From assembly GCA_052180195.1 (NCBI GenBank), contig CP197469.1: a DNA stretch of 64,000 nt, one strand, 5' to 3'. The translations under genes and the position numbers were made by a program. Positions 26,272-35,832 of the stretch are shown here, piece by piece. The stretch comes from Gottfriedia sp002574545 (lineage in GTDB: Bacteria; Bacillota; Bacilli; Bacillales; Bacillaceae_G). Numbering within the stretch: position 1 is the first letter of the stretch; each line of letters opens with the position of its first letter. The notes under the pieces are model-generated. The model did no database searches. It was not told the DNA's origin and was given only the letters and a program-made list of their open reading frames with translations.

Positions 26272-26422
26272 TTAAAATCCTCCTTGCAAATACCAATATC
26301 TCATTTGTTATTATGACATTTTATTGAAAGCTAATCAAAACATGAGCATTATTTTATAAAAATGTTTTTTTAGTGAATATTTTGTATTCTTATTGGGAAT
26401 TTTTGTTGTGAAACGAAATAAT

Positions 26423-26452
26423 AAGAAGAGTTAGCAAAGTAACCCTTCTTTT
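26423..26452 (-). terminator. Terminator of the alpha/beta hydrolase gene
   Basis: AGAAGGGTTA / TAACTCTTCTT stem on the minus strand, just after the stop. Confidence 0.7.
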
Positions 26453-26457
26453 TAAGA

Positions 26458-27282
26458 TCAATTAGAAGTACATCCTTCTTCTACTCTATCTAACCATTCA
26501 TTAATCAGTGAGTTGAAAAGATTTTCTTGTTCTATTTGAAGATTATGGCCAGCTTTATCTAAAATTGCAAATGTTGATCTTGGAAAATTTTCAAGAATAG
26601 TAAATGCGTCTTTATATCCTACGACCGAATCTTGTAATCCCAATAAAAATAGACTAGGTTCGTTAAACTTAATTTTATCTATTTCAAATGAAAATCCGTA
26701 GTTATTTTTAATTTTAGATAAAAATTCTTGATCAGCGATTGAACATCCGCTTACAATTTCATCCTTATAACGAACCCAAGTTTTCTCATTTAAAATGACA
26801 TGATTTGACCTAAAATCAGTTTCTTCAATCTCATTTAATTGATTTAAAAAAGTTTTATCTTCAACTATTACGTTATGACTTGGTAACGACCTTTTCTCAA
26901 ATTGTGGAATAATCATCGGGCAAATAAATGCAGCACCTTTGACTTTTTCAGATCGTTTAGCAATAATTCCTCTTGCTAAATATCCCCCGTAAGATTCCCC
27001 AACTAATAAAAATGATTGATCCGGTATGATTGCATCAATAAATTTTAAGACGATATTAAGCATATCATCAGTCGTATTAATGCTCGTTCCGCCCTTTGTT
27101 TTACCCATACCTGGGAGGTCAAAGTAAATCCTTTTATAGGCGTCTTTCTTAGTAAAAATCGGTTCCATGCAACCTTTCATTAACCTAGAGTCTGGAGTAA
27201 ACCCATGAATCATAACGATTGGTTTTCCTTCTCCAATTATTTCATATTTTATGTCAACATTATTTAAAGTACAAAAAGGCAT
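26458..27282 (-). CDS. Alpha/beta hydrolase
   Basis: A 274-residue alpha/beta hydrolase fold protein. The oxyanion motif is VMIHGFTPDS; the nucleophile elbow is VGESYGGYLARG (Ser in GESYG); the catalytic His is in DKAGHNLQIE. Substrate is unknown. GGAGG ribosome site. It follows the acetamidase/formamidase gene by 24 bases, so they probably share a transcript. First genes of the accessory block after aroA. Confidence 0.88.
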   Translation of the reverse strand: MPFCTLNNVDIKYEIIGEGKPIVMIHGFTPDSRLMKGCMEPIFTKKDAYKRIYFDLPGMGKTKGGTSINTTDDMLNIVLKFIDAIIPDQSFLLVGESYGGYLARGIIAKRSEKVKGAAFICPMIIPQFEKRSLPSHNVIVEDKTFLNQLNEIEETDFRSNHVILNEKTWVRYKDEIVSGCSIADQEFLSKIKNNYGFSFEIDKIKFNEPSLFLLGLQDSVVGYKDAFTILENFPRSTFAILDKAGHNLQIEQENLFNSLINEWLDRVEEGCTSN

Positions 27283-27306
27283 TTAATTAACCTCCAATTT
27301 TCAAAT

Positions 27307-28263
27307 CTAATCATTTTTATTTGAAGTGATATTTATATGATGAGGCAAAACAGCATGGACACCCTTAACATGGTTAACAATTTGAGTGATCCTCAAATCA
27401 ACGCAAACACTAGCTAAAGCAACCGCCTCTGTTTTTTCAATATCATATAACTCTTGTATTAACTCGACCATGCCATTTAAAGCAATTTCAGTGGCTAGAT
27501 TTAAATCTTCATCAAAACCAAAAGTTAGCCATCCTACTGGTGTATTAGCACGTGGCATATTAATCTGCATGTCCTCTCTTATTGTAAGTGCTAGATTCAC
27601 TTTATCAAAAGGGGATTCAATCGCTTGACCGGATACTTCCCCATCTCCTTGAGCAGCGTGTCCATCACCAGCTGAAAAAAGCGCTCCTTCAACGGCTATA
27701 GGTAAATACAATGTACTACCTTCTACTAACTCCTTACAATCGATATTTCCCCCACAATATCTCGGTGGAATAGTCGAATGAACACCAGATTCAGAAGGCG
27801 CTGTACCTAGGACTCCTAAAAACGGTACTAAAGGTACGGAAACTTCCTTATCCCTGATTTTAGTCTTCGCTGTATTGTTTTTCTCATTGATTAGCCAATT
27901 TAATGTCACTTCTAGTTCTTCTGAAATGCCTAATGCGTTATTTTGCCAATTCTTTTGACCACCTGCACAATTCCAACCGTACCAACCAGCTTTTAATTCG
28001 TTAATTTTAACTTCAAGCGTCATCCCCGGTTTAGCGCCTTCTACAAAAATTGGACCAATCATAGGATGGCCCCATTCTTTTTCCTTTTCCCTTGACACAA
28101 ACCTTACTCTTTCTCCATTTTTATGCGAATAACCCCATCCGATATCAATCGTATCAAATTCAATCGAATCACCAGAACGAATGATTTGAATAGGTTCATA
28201 TTCGTTACTAAAAGATGCATGCAAATGCTGATCTGATGTTTTAAATTTATATGTTTCTGGCAT
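27307..28263 (-). CDS. Acetamidase/formamidase family protein
   Basis: A 318-residue FmdA/AmdA family enzyme, predicted to hydrolyse a short-chain amide to acid plus ammonia. Motifs include EVKINELKAGWYGWNCAGGQ, GDGHAAQGDGEVSGQAIES and NMPRANTPVGWLTFGFDEDL. The ATG at 28263 follows GAAGGAG; the upstream TTG does not have a separate site. Paired with an alpha/beta hydrolase. Confidence 0.9.
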   Translation of the reverse strand: MPETYKFKTSDQHLHASFSNEYEPIQIIRSGDSIEFDTIDIGWGYSHKNGERVRFVSREKEKEWGHPMIGPIFVEGAKPGMTLEVKINELKAGWYGWNCAGGQKNWQNNALGISEELEVTLNWLINEKNNTAKTKIRDKEVSVPLVPFLGVLGTAPSESGVHSTIPPRYCGGNIDCKELVEGSTLYLPIAVEGALFSAGDGHAAQGDGEVSGQAIESPFDKVNLALTIREDMQINMPRANTPVGWLTFGFDEDLNLATEIALNGMVELIQELYDIEKTEAVALASVCVDLRITQIVNHVKGVHAVLPHHINITSNKND

Positions 28264-28494
28264 ATTTACTCCTTCTTTCAACGCTCAAATTCTGTATGTA
28301 AAATGATATAACCATAATTAATTTCTGCATATAAGTTCATATCCCTTGTTTTAATTTGATAATTTCATTACTTTTTTCCTATAAACTCTATAATTAACAC
28401 CACCAATTTGAATTGCATATGACTTCTGGTGTATTGTATAGTTGAGATTTCCAAATTTAGGAATTTCCAATTTCATTATACTGGAGGAGTAATC

Positions 28495-28884
28495 ATGGCA
28501 ATTACTTTCAAACAAATGGTTGCAGAAGCACGTGAAAATGTAAAAGGAATCAGTTCAGCTGAAGCACGTGAAAAAATTAATTCAAACCCTGAAACATTAG
28601 TAATTGATGTACAAGACGCAGCTGATGCAGGTGCATGCGGATTAATACCAAGCAGTCTAAATATCTCACTTGGCATGCTACCAATCCGTGCTGATTTAGA
28701 ATTACCTGAACATTTACGCGAGCCTAAATTAGCAGATCGAAATCGCCCAGTACTTGTGACATGTGGTGCAGGTGGCCAAGCATCATTAGGAGCATATTTA
28801 CTTAAAAAAATGGGATTCACTGATGTTGCTTATATTGATGGCGGTACTGCTGCGTGGAAAGCTGCTGGTTTTGACGTAGAATAA
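28495..28884 (+). CDS. Rhodanese-like domain protein
   Basis: A 129-residue single-domain rhodanese. The active-site loop is LVTCGAGGQAS with the persulfide-forming cysteine at C90. The ATG at 28495 follows TGGAGGAG. Monocistronic, convergent with galM, sharing a terminator. Specific sulfur acceptor unknown. Confidence 0.9.
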   Translation: MAITFKQMVAEARENVKGISSAEAREKINSNPETLVIDVQDAADAGACGLIPSSLNISLGMLPIRADLELPEHLREPKLADRNRPVLVTCGAGGQASLGAYLLKKMGFTDVAYIDGGTAAWKAAGFDVE

Positions 28885-28910
28885 CGAACTACATAAGTAA
28901 ACAATTTCAA

Positions 28911-28938
28911 AAAAACGTGTAGATAACCTACACGTTTT
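28911..28938. terminator. Bidirectional terminator between rhodanese gene and galM
   Basis: AAAACGTGTAG / CTACACGTTTT perfect stem. On the minus strand the galM stop codon lies within the stem. Confidence 0.85.
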
Positions 28939-29998
28939 CATCATTTTTATTCTTACTAATTAAAAACTTTAACTTAGTAAAGGCTCGATAATCCTCATCC
29001 TTTTCAAGGATACAGCTTGGAAAATTATCATGATGAATAGAATCAGGAAGTCCTTGAGTCTCCAGACAAAGTCCTAGATACTTTCTAGATTGAATGCTTC
29101 TGATTGAAAAATTATTTAAAAGTTGTGTTCCAGTATAAAGGACCACCCCAGGTTGATTCGTTTCAATCGTTAGTACCCGACCATTCTCTTCATCACTAAG
29201 TGTAATCTGTTCAGTATCATTTTCCTCTAAAAGAAAGGGATGATCGTATCCATTTCCTGCTAAAATATTTTGAGGATGAGAAGATTCTACTCCATCAATT
29301 AATTTCCTACCTTCTGTAAAATCAAATGGTGTATTATCAACATCTATTAATCTTCCGGTTGGAATTAATTCCTGATCAAGTTCAACAAAGCGTTTACTTT
29401 TTAGTATTAAGTAATGATTTAGAACATCTCTTTTTAAATCTCCAGATAAATTAAAATAAGAATGATTTGTTACATTTAACAATGTTCTTTGATCGGATTT
29501 TCCTTCATACGTAATGATTAACTCATTTTTATTGTTTAGAGTATAGATAACCTTCATATCTATATTTCCTGGATAACCTTCTTCACCATCTAGACTTTGA
29601 TAAGTAAAAACAAAACTAATCTTATCTTTATTTTCTATGATCTCTGTATCCCAAATAACCTTGTCAAATCCTTTGAGACCACCATGAAGATGATTACTCT
29701 TATTATTAATTGCAAGCTGATACACCTGATTATTCAATTCAAAATTAGCTTTATTAATCCTTCCTGCTACCCGCCCAATTACCGCTCCAAAATATGGAGA
29801 ATGTTCAACATATTCATTAATTGAATCAAACCCAAGAACGACATTTTCAAACTTACCATTTTTATCAGGTACGATGATTTTGTTTATTATACATCCATAA
29901 TCTAAACAGGTTACTTTCATTCCATGAGAATTTATCATTGTATTTGCAAAAATTGTATTCCCATTTAGCTCTCCAAACTTCTCCTTATATACTCTCAT
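28928..29998 (-). CDS. galM: Aldose 1-epimerase (galactose mutarotase)
   Basis: A 356-residue protein of classical GalM type: VIGRVAGRINKANFEL, NKSNHLHGGLKGFDK, and the histidine motif NVTNHSYFNLSG. The catalytic Glu is in LGLCLETQGLPDS. It interconverts alpha- and beta-galactose to feed GalK. The ATG at 29998 has GAGGAG about ten bases upstream; the longer frame would overlap galT. Last gene of the galKETM cluster. Confidence 0.95.
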   Translation of the reverse strand: MRVYKEKFGELNGNTIFANTMINSHGMKVTCLDYGCIINKIIVPDKNGKFENVVLGFDSINEYVEHSPYFGAVIGRVAGRINKANFELNNQVYQLAINNKSNHLHGGLKGFDKVIWDTEIIENKDKISFVFTYQSLDGEEGYPGNIDMKVIYTLNNKNELIITYEGKSDQRTLLNVTNHSYFNLSGDLKRDVLNHYLILKSKRFVELDQELIPTGRLIDVDNTPFDFTEGRKLIDGVESSHPQNILAGNGYDHPFLLEENDTEQITLSDEENGRVLTIETNQPGVVLYTGTQLLNNFSIRSIQSRKYLGLCLETQGLPDSIHHDNFPSCILEKDEDYRAFTKLKFLISKNKNDENV

Positions 29999-30011
29999 GA
30001 TTTTAAACTCC

Positions 30012-31505
30012 TCATAATATATCAATAAATCGTATGAATGCTTCGAATCCTTTTTGATCCCACTTATATACTCCGGCATGTTCTAGTGCTCTTAGAAATT
30101 TTATACCTATTTCATTCCGAACTATATCAGACACAGTTTGAGTTGAAATGTTTCCTGCGTAACGATTTTTCATATCTTCGCCCCAAGTTAGGTGGTATGG
30201 CTCTATTTCATTTGCTTGTCCAAGTAAATATTTCTCGATTTCAGTAATTTCTCGATCGAGCCTAGCTGGTAGGACAGCTAACCCCATCACTTCTATTAAG
30301 CCAATATTTTCTTTTTTAATATGGTGAACATCCTCGTGCGGGTGAAAGATTCCTAATGGGTGTTCTTCACTTGTTCTGTTATTACGTAATACTAGGTCAA
30401 TTTCAAATTCTTTATCACTGTTGATACGAGCAATGGGAGTAATTGTATTATGACGAACTTCACCTGTATACGCGACGAGATTAACATCAAGATCACTATA
30501 ATTCTTCCATTTATCTAAAATATACTCTGATGCACTGATAAGATCGCTTTTATTTACTCCTCTAAGACGTATGACAGACACTGGCCATTTAAGAATTGAG
30601 GCAGATATTAACGGAAAACGTTTCATCTTAAATTCATATTTATTTACTGCTTTTGCCATTGCAAACTCATAATTCCCACCTTGATAATGATCGTGTGAGA
30701 GAATAGACCCTCCTACGATTGGTAAATCGGCATTTGACCCAATGAAATAATGAGGAAATTTTTCTATGAAGTCTAGTAATCTAGTAAAAGTTTCACGATC
30801 TATTTTCATATCACGGTGAGTATCCGCTAAAAGGATGCAATGTTCATTGTAATATACATAAGGTGAGTATTGTAGTAGCCATTTCTCGTCGTTAATATGT
30901 ACGCGAACCATTCGATGGTTTGAACGAGCAGGATGCCCAATTCTTCCAACAAATCCTTCATTTTCGATACATAAAAGACATTTTGGATAGGTAGTTGTTG
31001 CAGGTTTCATTTTTCGCTCAAAAGCAATTTGCACTGGATCTTTCTCTGGCTTTGATAAGTTTATTGTGATATCTAATTCACCATAATTAGTATTGACTTT
31101 ATAGCTAATATTTTTGGAGACATCTTTCGTTTTAATGTAATTACTATTTTGGCTAAGTTTATAAAAATAATTAGTAGCTGCTATTGGATCATTTGAATAC
31201 TTTTTATAAAATCTATTATTCAAATCTGAGGGTCTCGGTAAAAATATATCCATCAACTTACTTAAAAAAATCTCTATTTCATCAGACTGATTCTTAATAA
31301 ACCCCTCTTTTATAGCATAAGAAGCAATTTCTTCTAGATAAACCGGAATATCCTTATTCCGATCAAACGGTACTTGATTAGGAAATGAATCCAAAGCTAA
31401 TAGACTCATAATTTTGTTTCTGGAGTATATCTCATCCTCTGAATGAATTAATTCTTCTGAAATAACACGATGCAGCAGTCCCTGGATCGAAGCATAGATA
31501 TTCAT
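30012..31505 (-). CDS. galT: Galactose-1-phosphate uridylyltransferase (class II)
   Basis: A 497-residue GalT of the Firmicute class II type, clearly longer than the enterobacterial enzyme. Landmarks: YVYYNEHCILLADTHRDMKI, GGSILSHDHYQGGNYEFAMA and GIFHPHEDVHHIKKENIGLI. It swaps UDP between glucose and galactose phosphates in the Leloir pathway. AGGGGTGAT ribosome site. Between galE and galM with spacings of 12-13 bases. Confidence 0.96.
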   Translation of the reverse strand: MNIYASIQGLLHRVISEELIHSEDEIYSRNKIMSLLALDSFPNQVPFDRNKDIPVYLEEIASYAIKEGFIKNQSDEIEIFLSKLMDIFLPRPSDLNNRFYKKYSNDPIAATNYFYKLSQNSNYIKTKDVSKNISYKVNTNYGELDITINLSKPEKDPVQIAFERKMKPATTTYPKCLLCIENEGFVGRIGHPARSNHRMVRVHINDEKWLLQYSPYVYYNEHCILLADTHRDMKIDRETFTRLLDFIEKFPHYFIGSNADLPIVGGSILSHDHYQGGNYEFAMAKAVNKYEFKMKRFPLISASILKWPVSVIRLRGVNKSDLISASEYILDKWKNYSDLDVNLVAYTGEVRHNTITPIARINSDKEFEIDLVLRNNRTSEEHPLGIFHPHEDVHHIKKENIGLIEVMGLAVLPARLDREITEIEKYLLGQANEIEPYHLTWGEDMKNRYAGNISTQTVSDIVRNEIGIKFLRALEHAGVYKWDQKGFEAFIRFIDIL

Positions 31506-31517
31506 AGTTAATCACCC

Positions 31518-32507
31518 CTAGTCATTGTATCCATCAATATTTGATCGATGCCAGTTCCAAGCATCTTGAATGATCTGTTTGATGGAGGTGTGTTTTGGTT
31601 GCCAACCTAATACTTCAATTGCTTTTGTAGAGGATGCAATTAACTTACTAGGATCTCCTTTTCTTCGTTCAACTATTTTAGTAGGAATTTCATGTCCGGT
31701 GACTTCTCTTGCAGACTCAATAATCTCTAATACTGAATAGCCTTGGCTACTTCCGAGGTTGAAAATATTGCTTGCCCCACCATTTTGCAAATATCGTAAC
31801 GAAAGAATATGTGCATTAATTAAATCTTCAACGTGGATATAATCTCGAATACAAGTTCCATCGCTTGTATCATAATCATCGCCAAAAATTGAAATAAATT
31901 CACGCTGATTTAATGCCACTTGAAGTACTAAAGGAATTAGATGGGTCTCTGGTCTATGATCTTCACCAATCTCTCCAGTTAATCGAGCACCAGCAACATT
32001 AAAATATCTTAGAGAAACAAATTTAATACCATGGGCAATATCACACCATTTCATTAATTTCTCCATCATTAATTTTGTTTCTCCATATGCATTTGTAGGA
32101 ACTGTTTCCATTTCCTCGGTAATTGGCATAATTTCTTGTTCACCATATGTAGCAGCTGTTGAAGAGAATACAATATTTTTCACACCGTACTCGACCATGA
32201 CATCAAGCAATACTTGAGTTCCATAAACATTATTATCAAAATATTTTATAGGCAAAATCATAGATTCCCCCACTAACGAGTTAGCAGCGAAATGTAAAAC
32301 GCCTTCTATTTTCTCATTTTCAAAAACCTTTTGTAAAAAACTTTTATCACGAATATCTCCAAAATAGAATTTAGCATTGGGATGGATTGCTTTACGGTGA
32401 CCTGTTTGAAGATTATCAACGACTACAACATCATATTTTTGATCAATTAATTGATACACAGCGTGGGAGCCGATATAACCAGCACCTCCAAGAACTAGAA
32501 TACTCAT
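31518..32507 (-). CDS. galE: UDP-glucose 4-epimerase
   Basis: A 329-residue short-chain dehydrogenase-type epimerase. It has the NAD motif GGAGYIGSH at the N-terminus and a catalytic YGETK region (PTNAYGETKLMMEKLM). The ATG at 32507 follows GGAGG and overlaps the galK stop by four bases, showing translational coupling. Confidence 0.96.
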   Translation of the reverse strand: MSILVLGGAGYIGSHAVYQLIDQKYDVVVVDNLQTGHRKAIHPNAKFYFGDIRDKSFLQKVFENEKIEGVLHFAANSLVGESMILPIKYFDNNVYGTQVLLDVMVEYGVKNIVFSSTAATYGEQEIMPITEEMETVPTNAYGETKLMMEKLMKWCDIAHGIKFVSLRYFNVAGARLTGEIGEDHRPETHLIPLVLQVALNQREFISIFGDDYDTSDGTCIRDYIHVEDLINAHILSLRYLQNGGASNIFNLGSSQGYSVLEIIESAREVTGHEIPTKIVERRKGDPSKLIASSTKAIEVLGWQPKHTSIKQIIQDAWNWHRSNIDGYND

Positions 32508-33685
32508 TGTAGAACCTCCATTGTAATTTCCTTCGCACCATCGCCAATACCAGCGATATAAAAACAAGCTTCATAGCCTATTTTTTCTGTGTAAGCCATA
32601 CCAACTTTTTTAAGAAATGCTTCAGTATATTCTTTCTCTACAATCGCAATTGCACAACCGCCAAAACCTGCTCCCGTCATTCTAGCACCTATTACACCTG
32701 GTTGTTGCCAAGCAGCTTCTACTAAAGTATCAAGTTCTATGCCCGTAACTTCATAATCATCACGCAAAGAGATATGTGATTGGTTCATTAACTCTCCAAA
32801 TACTTTTAAATTGTTATTCTTTAATTCTTTTAAAGCCTTTAATGTTCGGTGATTTTCATAAACAGCATGTTTTGCTCTTTTTCTAACCGTTTCATTTTTG
32901 ATCGTATCTTTAACTAATTCAAACTCTTGTTCTGACAATTGTCCTAATGATTCGACCTTAATATGCTTTTGTATATCAGAGAGTGCCTGTTGACACTCTT
33001 CTCTACGCTCATTATACTTAGAGCTTACTAATTCTCGCCTTTTATTCGAATTCATAATAATAAGATGGTGATTTTCTAGAAGAACGGGTGCATACTCATA
33101 TTTTAGTGTTTGGCAATCTAGTAATATTCCACAACCTTTTGAGCCCATTCCTATAGCAAATTGATCCATGATCCCGCTGTTTACACCTATGAATTCATTT
33201 TCAACCTTTTTACCTAGTTTCACCAAATCTAAGCGATTCATATTTAGCTCAAACAAAGAATCTATGATCACACCAGTTACTAGTTCAATTGATGCAGATG
33301 AAGACAATCCAGCTCCACTCGGTATATTACCGTAAAATAAAATGTCTACACCCGAATTAATCTCGGAGTTATCCTCCAAAAGAAACTTAATTATTCCTTT
33401 AGGATAGTTCGCCCAATTGTGCTCTTTATTGTAATTTAAATCTTGGAGGCTGAATTCAATAATTCCACTTTCTGGGAAGTTCATTGAATACAACCTTATC
33501 AAACGATCTTCTCTTTTTCTTGCCAGCCCATATGTCCCAAATGTAATTGCACATGGAAATACATTCCCACCGTTATAATCGGTATGTTCTCCAATTAAAT
33601 TTATACGACCAGGGGCAAAGAAATATCGTGTATGACTAATAACAAAAATATCAGAGAATTTTTTACTTAAAGATGATAAATCCAT
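32504..33685 (-). CDS. galK: Galactokinase
   Basis: A 393-residue GHMP kinase. The galactokinase signature GRINLIGEHTDYNGG lies near residues 27-41. The ATP-binding PSGAGLSSSASIELVTG is near 120, and a GHMP C-terminal motif GARMTGAGFGGCAIA is present. It phosphorylates galactose at C1. GGAGG ribosome site. Its upstream gap of 145 bases to GH2 holds no clear terminator, so read-through from the GH2 promoter is plausible. Confidence 0.97.
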   Translation of the reverse strand: MDLSSLSKKFSDIFVISHTRYFFAPGRINLIGEHTDYNGGNVFPCAITFGTYGLARKREDRLIRLYSMNFPESGIIEFSLQDLNYNKEHNWANYPKGIIKFLLEDNSEINSGVDILFYGNIPSGAGLSSSASIELVTGVIIDSLFELNMNRLDLVKLGKKVENEFIGVNSGIMDQFAIGMGSKGCGILLDCQTLKYEYAPVLLENHHLIIMNSNKRRELVSSKYNERREECQQALSDIQKHIKVESLGQLSEQEFELVKDTIKNETVRKRAKHAVYENHRTLKALKELKNNNLKVFGELMNQSHISLRDDYEVTGIELDTLVEAAWQQPGVIGARMTGAGFGGCAIAIVEKEYTEAFLKKVGMAYTEKIGYEACFYIAGIGDGAKEITMEVLQ

Positions 33686-33830
33686 ACGAATTCCTCCAAA
33701 GTTTACTTCGAAATTTCTATTGATTCTCTTATCTTGTTTACTATTAAACTTATTTTTTATTAATTTCTTTACTTTTTAGCCCTGTAATATTAGGGTGATC
33801 TTTAGATAATTATTAATCTCAGAAAATCGA

Positions 33831-35627
33831 TTACTTAACAATTTCTGAATGCCACATATCATTTATTTTTTTAATTTCTTTTAAATTGCATTTTGGTTCA
33901 CGCGTATAAGTTAGTAATCCATTAATCTCTTGTTCAACATCGGTTAATTGTGTATAGCAATACCCATGCAAAATGTTAGAACTATAGACAGCTTTCATAA
34001 CTCTTGAATAATCATTAATAAAATCCTCTTCATTTCCTACTGATGTGTATCCCCATCCCGCATCAGCACCAACTTTGTATCCGATTCCTCCAAACTCTGT
34101 TAATAATATCGGTTCACCTTCATAATTGAACCCGTTTGCAAATATGGATCTTTTGGCTGGCATTGAAGAAAGAATAGTTTCTTCCTTAGCTAGGTCCTCT
34201 ACAAATCTTTCGTATTTGAAACCTTCGTCTTTATTTCCATGATTATAATTATGAACTGCTACTATATCTGATTTAGTTAGTTCCCAGCCATCATTTGAAA
34301 TAACAAGTCTAGTTGGATCAATTGAATGAATTAAATGGTACATTGCCTGTGAATGATGTTGCTGCTGACGGTTATCTCTAACATTAGGTATGCCCCAGCT
34401 TTCATTTAGTGGTACCCAAGCAATTATTGATGGGTGATTAAAGTCTCTTTCAACTATTTCAACCCATTCCTTCATTAACCGTGCAGCTGCATCCTCGCTA
34501 TAAGATGGGCTCGCAGCGCATTCTCCCCAAACTAGGAACCCTAGTTTATCTGCCCAGTATAAAAATCGCGGATCTTCTACCTTTTGATGCTTACGACAAC
34601 CATTAAAGCCCATTTCTTTTGAAAGAATAATATCCTTTTTAAAATCTTCATCAGTTGGTGCAGTCAATAATCCATCTGGCCAGTAACCTTGGTCTAAAAC
34701 TAATTTTTGGTAATATGGACGATTATTCAAATAGATCATTTTGTTTTCCGTATGAATTTTTCTCATTCCAAAATAAGTTTTGATTTCGTCTATTTCATTA
34801 TTCCCTTCAAATAATGTAATTTTCACATCAAATAAGTTAGGGTTTTCAGGTGTCCAGTTCCACCCATCATGGTGAAAACTTGTACGAAAAATCTTTTGAT
34901 TATATAAGCTAAATGATCTCCTATTATACTTTTCATGAATTAATATTTTATCTTTCAGTACTCTTTGACCTTTAAATTCAATCTCAAATTGAACTTCTTT
35001 ATCTAAACTATTACCTTCAATCTCAAATTCAACACTAATTTCACCTTTATCTACATCTGGTGTAAAACGTAGCTTTGAAATATGGGTGGGATTTAGCGTT
35101 TCAAGCCAGACCGTTTGCCAAATCCCTGTTGTACGTGTGTACCAGATACTGTCAGATTGTTCTAACCAATATTGTTTTCCACGTGGAATCGTTTCATCTG
35201 TTGAAGGATCCTCTACTTTAACAACTACTGTTTGTTTACCAATCTTTAAAGAGTTTGTAATATCAAACTGGAATGCTGTATTCCCACCTTCATGGAACCC
35301 AACGAATTGTTCATTTACGTAAACCCAAGCACGATAATCTACCGCACCAAAATGTAAAATGACATTTTTACCATTCCAGTTTTCGGGTACTTCAAATTCT
35401 CTCTTATACCAAACAACATCATGGAAAGCACTGTCATTTATTCCACTAAGTTTCGTTTGATAAGCAAATGGTACTTCAATCTCTTTATCGAAAACACAAT
35501 TATTTTTGTACCATTTCTGTTTAGAACCTACATTATCATCATCAAATGCAAAGCCCCACGTTCCATTTAAGTTTAGCCATTCTTTACGAACTAACTGCGG
35601 TCTTGGATATTCACAGCGATAGGTCAT
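33831..35627 (-). CDS. Glycoside hydrolase family 2 protein
   Basis: A 598-residue intracellular GH2 enzyme (no signal peptide). It has sugar-binding, immunoglobulin-like and TIM-barrel domains in order. The acid/base glutamate is E409 in VPLNESWG and the nucleophile E511 in LLTEFGG. Its size is closer to beta-glucuronidase-like or short GH2 enzymes than to LacZ. Its position before galKETM suggests it releases galactose from an imported oligosaccharide, but the exact linkage is not readable. Behind a promoter with operator-like and cre-like sites. Confidence 0.9.
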   Translation of the reverse strand: MTYRCEYPRPQLVRKEWLNLNGTWGFAFDDDNVGSKQKWYKNNCVFDKEIEVPFAYQTKLSGINDSAFHDVVWYKREFEVPENWNGKNVILHFGAVDYRAWVYVNEQFVGFHEGGNTAFQFDITNSLKIGKQTVVVKVEDPSTDETIPRGKQYWLEQSDSIWYTRTTGIWQTVWLETLNPTHISKLRFTPDVDKGEISVEFEIEGNSLDKEVQFEIEFKGQRVLKDKILIHEKYNRRSFSLYNQKIFRTSFHHDGWNWTPENPNLFDVKITLFEGNNEIDEIKTYFGMRKIHTENKMIYLNNRPYYQKLVLDQGYWPDGLLTAPTDEDFKKDIILSKEMGFNGCRKHQKVEDPRFLYWADKLGFLVWGECAASPSYSEDAAARLMKEWVEIVERDFNHPSIIAWVPLNESWGIPNVRDNRQQQHHSQAMYHLIHSIDPTRLVISNDGWELTKSDIVAVHNYNHGNKDEGFKYERFVEDLAKEETILSSMPAKRSIFANGFNYEGEPILLTEFGGIGYKVGADAGWGYTSVGNEEDFINDYSRVMKAVYSSNILHGYCYTQLTDVEQEINGLLTYTREPKCNLKEIKKINDMWHSEIVK

Positions 35628-35684
35628 AAACGATCTCTCCTTATCATCATTTAGTAAAAATATATTTTTCTATTTACAGATTAT

Positions 35685-35698
35685 TGAAAGCGCTTTTA
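35685..35698 (-). promoter_or_regulatory. cre-like site at the GH2 transcription start
   Basis: TGAAAGCGCTTTTA (plus-strand reading) differs from the cre consensus at one key base. It begins four bases after the -10 box, where CcpA binding would block initiation. Confidence 0.75.
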
Positions 35699-35702
35699 AC
35701 TA

Positions 35703-35766
35703 ATTTTATTAAAAAAGTAAAAACCAGTCAATGTTTTTACTAAAAATTTAACTAAAATTTTTAACT
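35703..35766 (-). promoter_or_regulatory. GH2-gal promoter with shared upstream AT-rich block
   Basis: On the minus strand: TTGACT (35726-35731), 17-base spacer, TAAAAT (35703-35708). Directly upstream of the -35, 35735-35766 carries a block almost identical to that at 41112-41143 (three ACTAAAA/AACTAAAA-type repeats then TTTTTAACT). It could be an operator for the LacI regulator at 35833 or an UP-like element. Confidence 0.7.
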
Positions 35767-35782
35767 TCATTATGAAGCAAAT

Positions 35783-35831
35783 AAAAAAACACATGATACT
35801 TGGCTAATAATGGCCTAATCATGTGCTTTTT
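35783..35831 (-). terminator. Terminator of the importer-GH43-LacI unit
   Basis: GCACATGATTAGGCC / GGCCAAGTATCATGTG-like stem with seven T on the minus strand, at the LacI gene stop. Confidence 0.82.
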
Positions 35832-35832
35832 A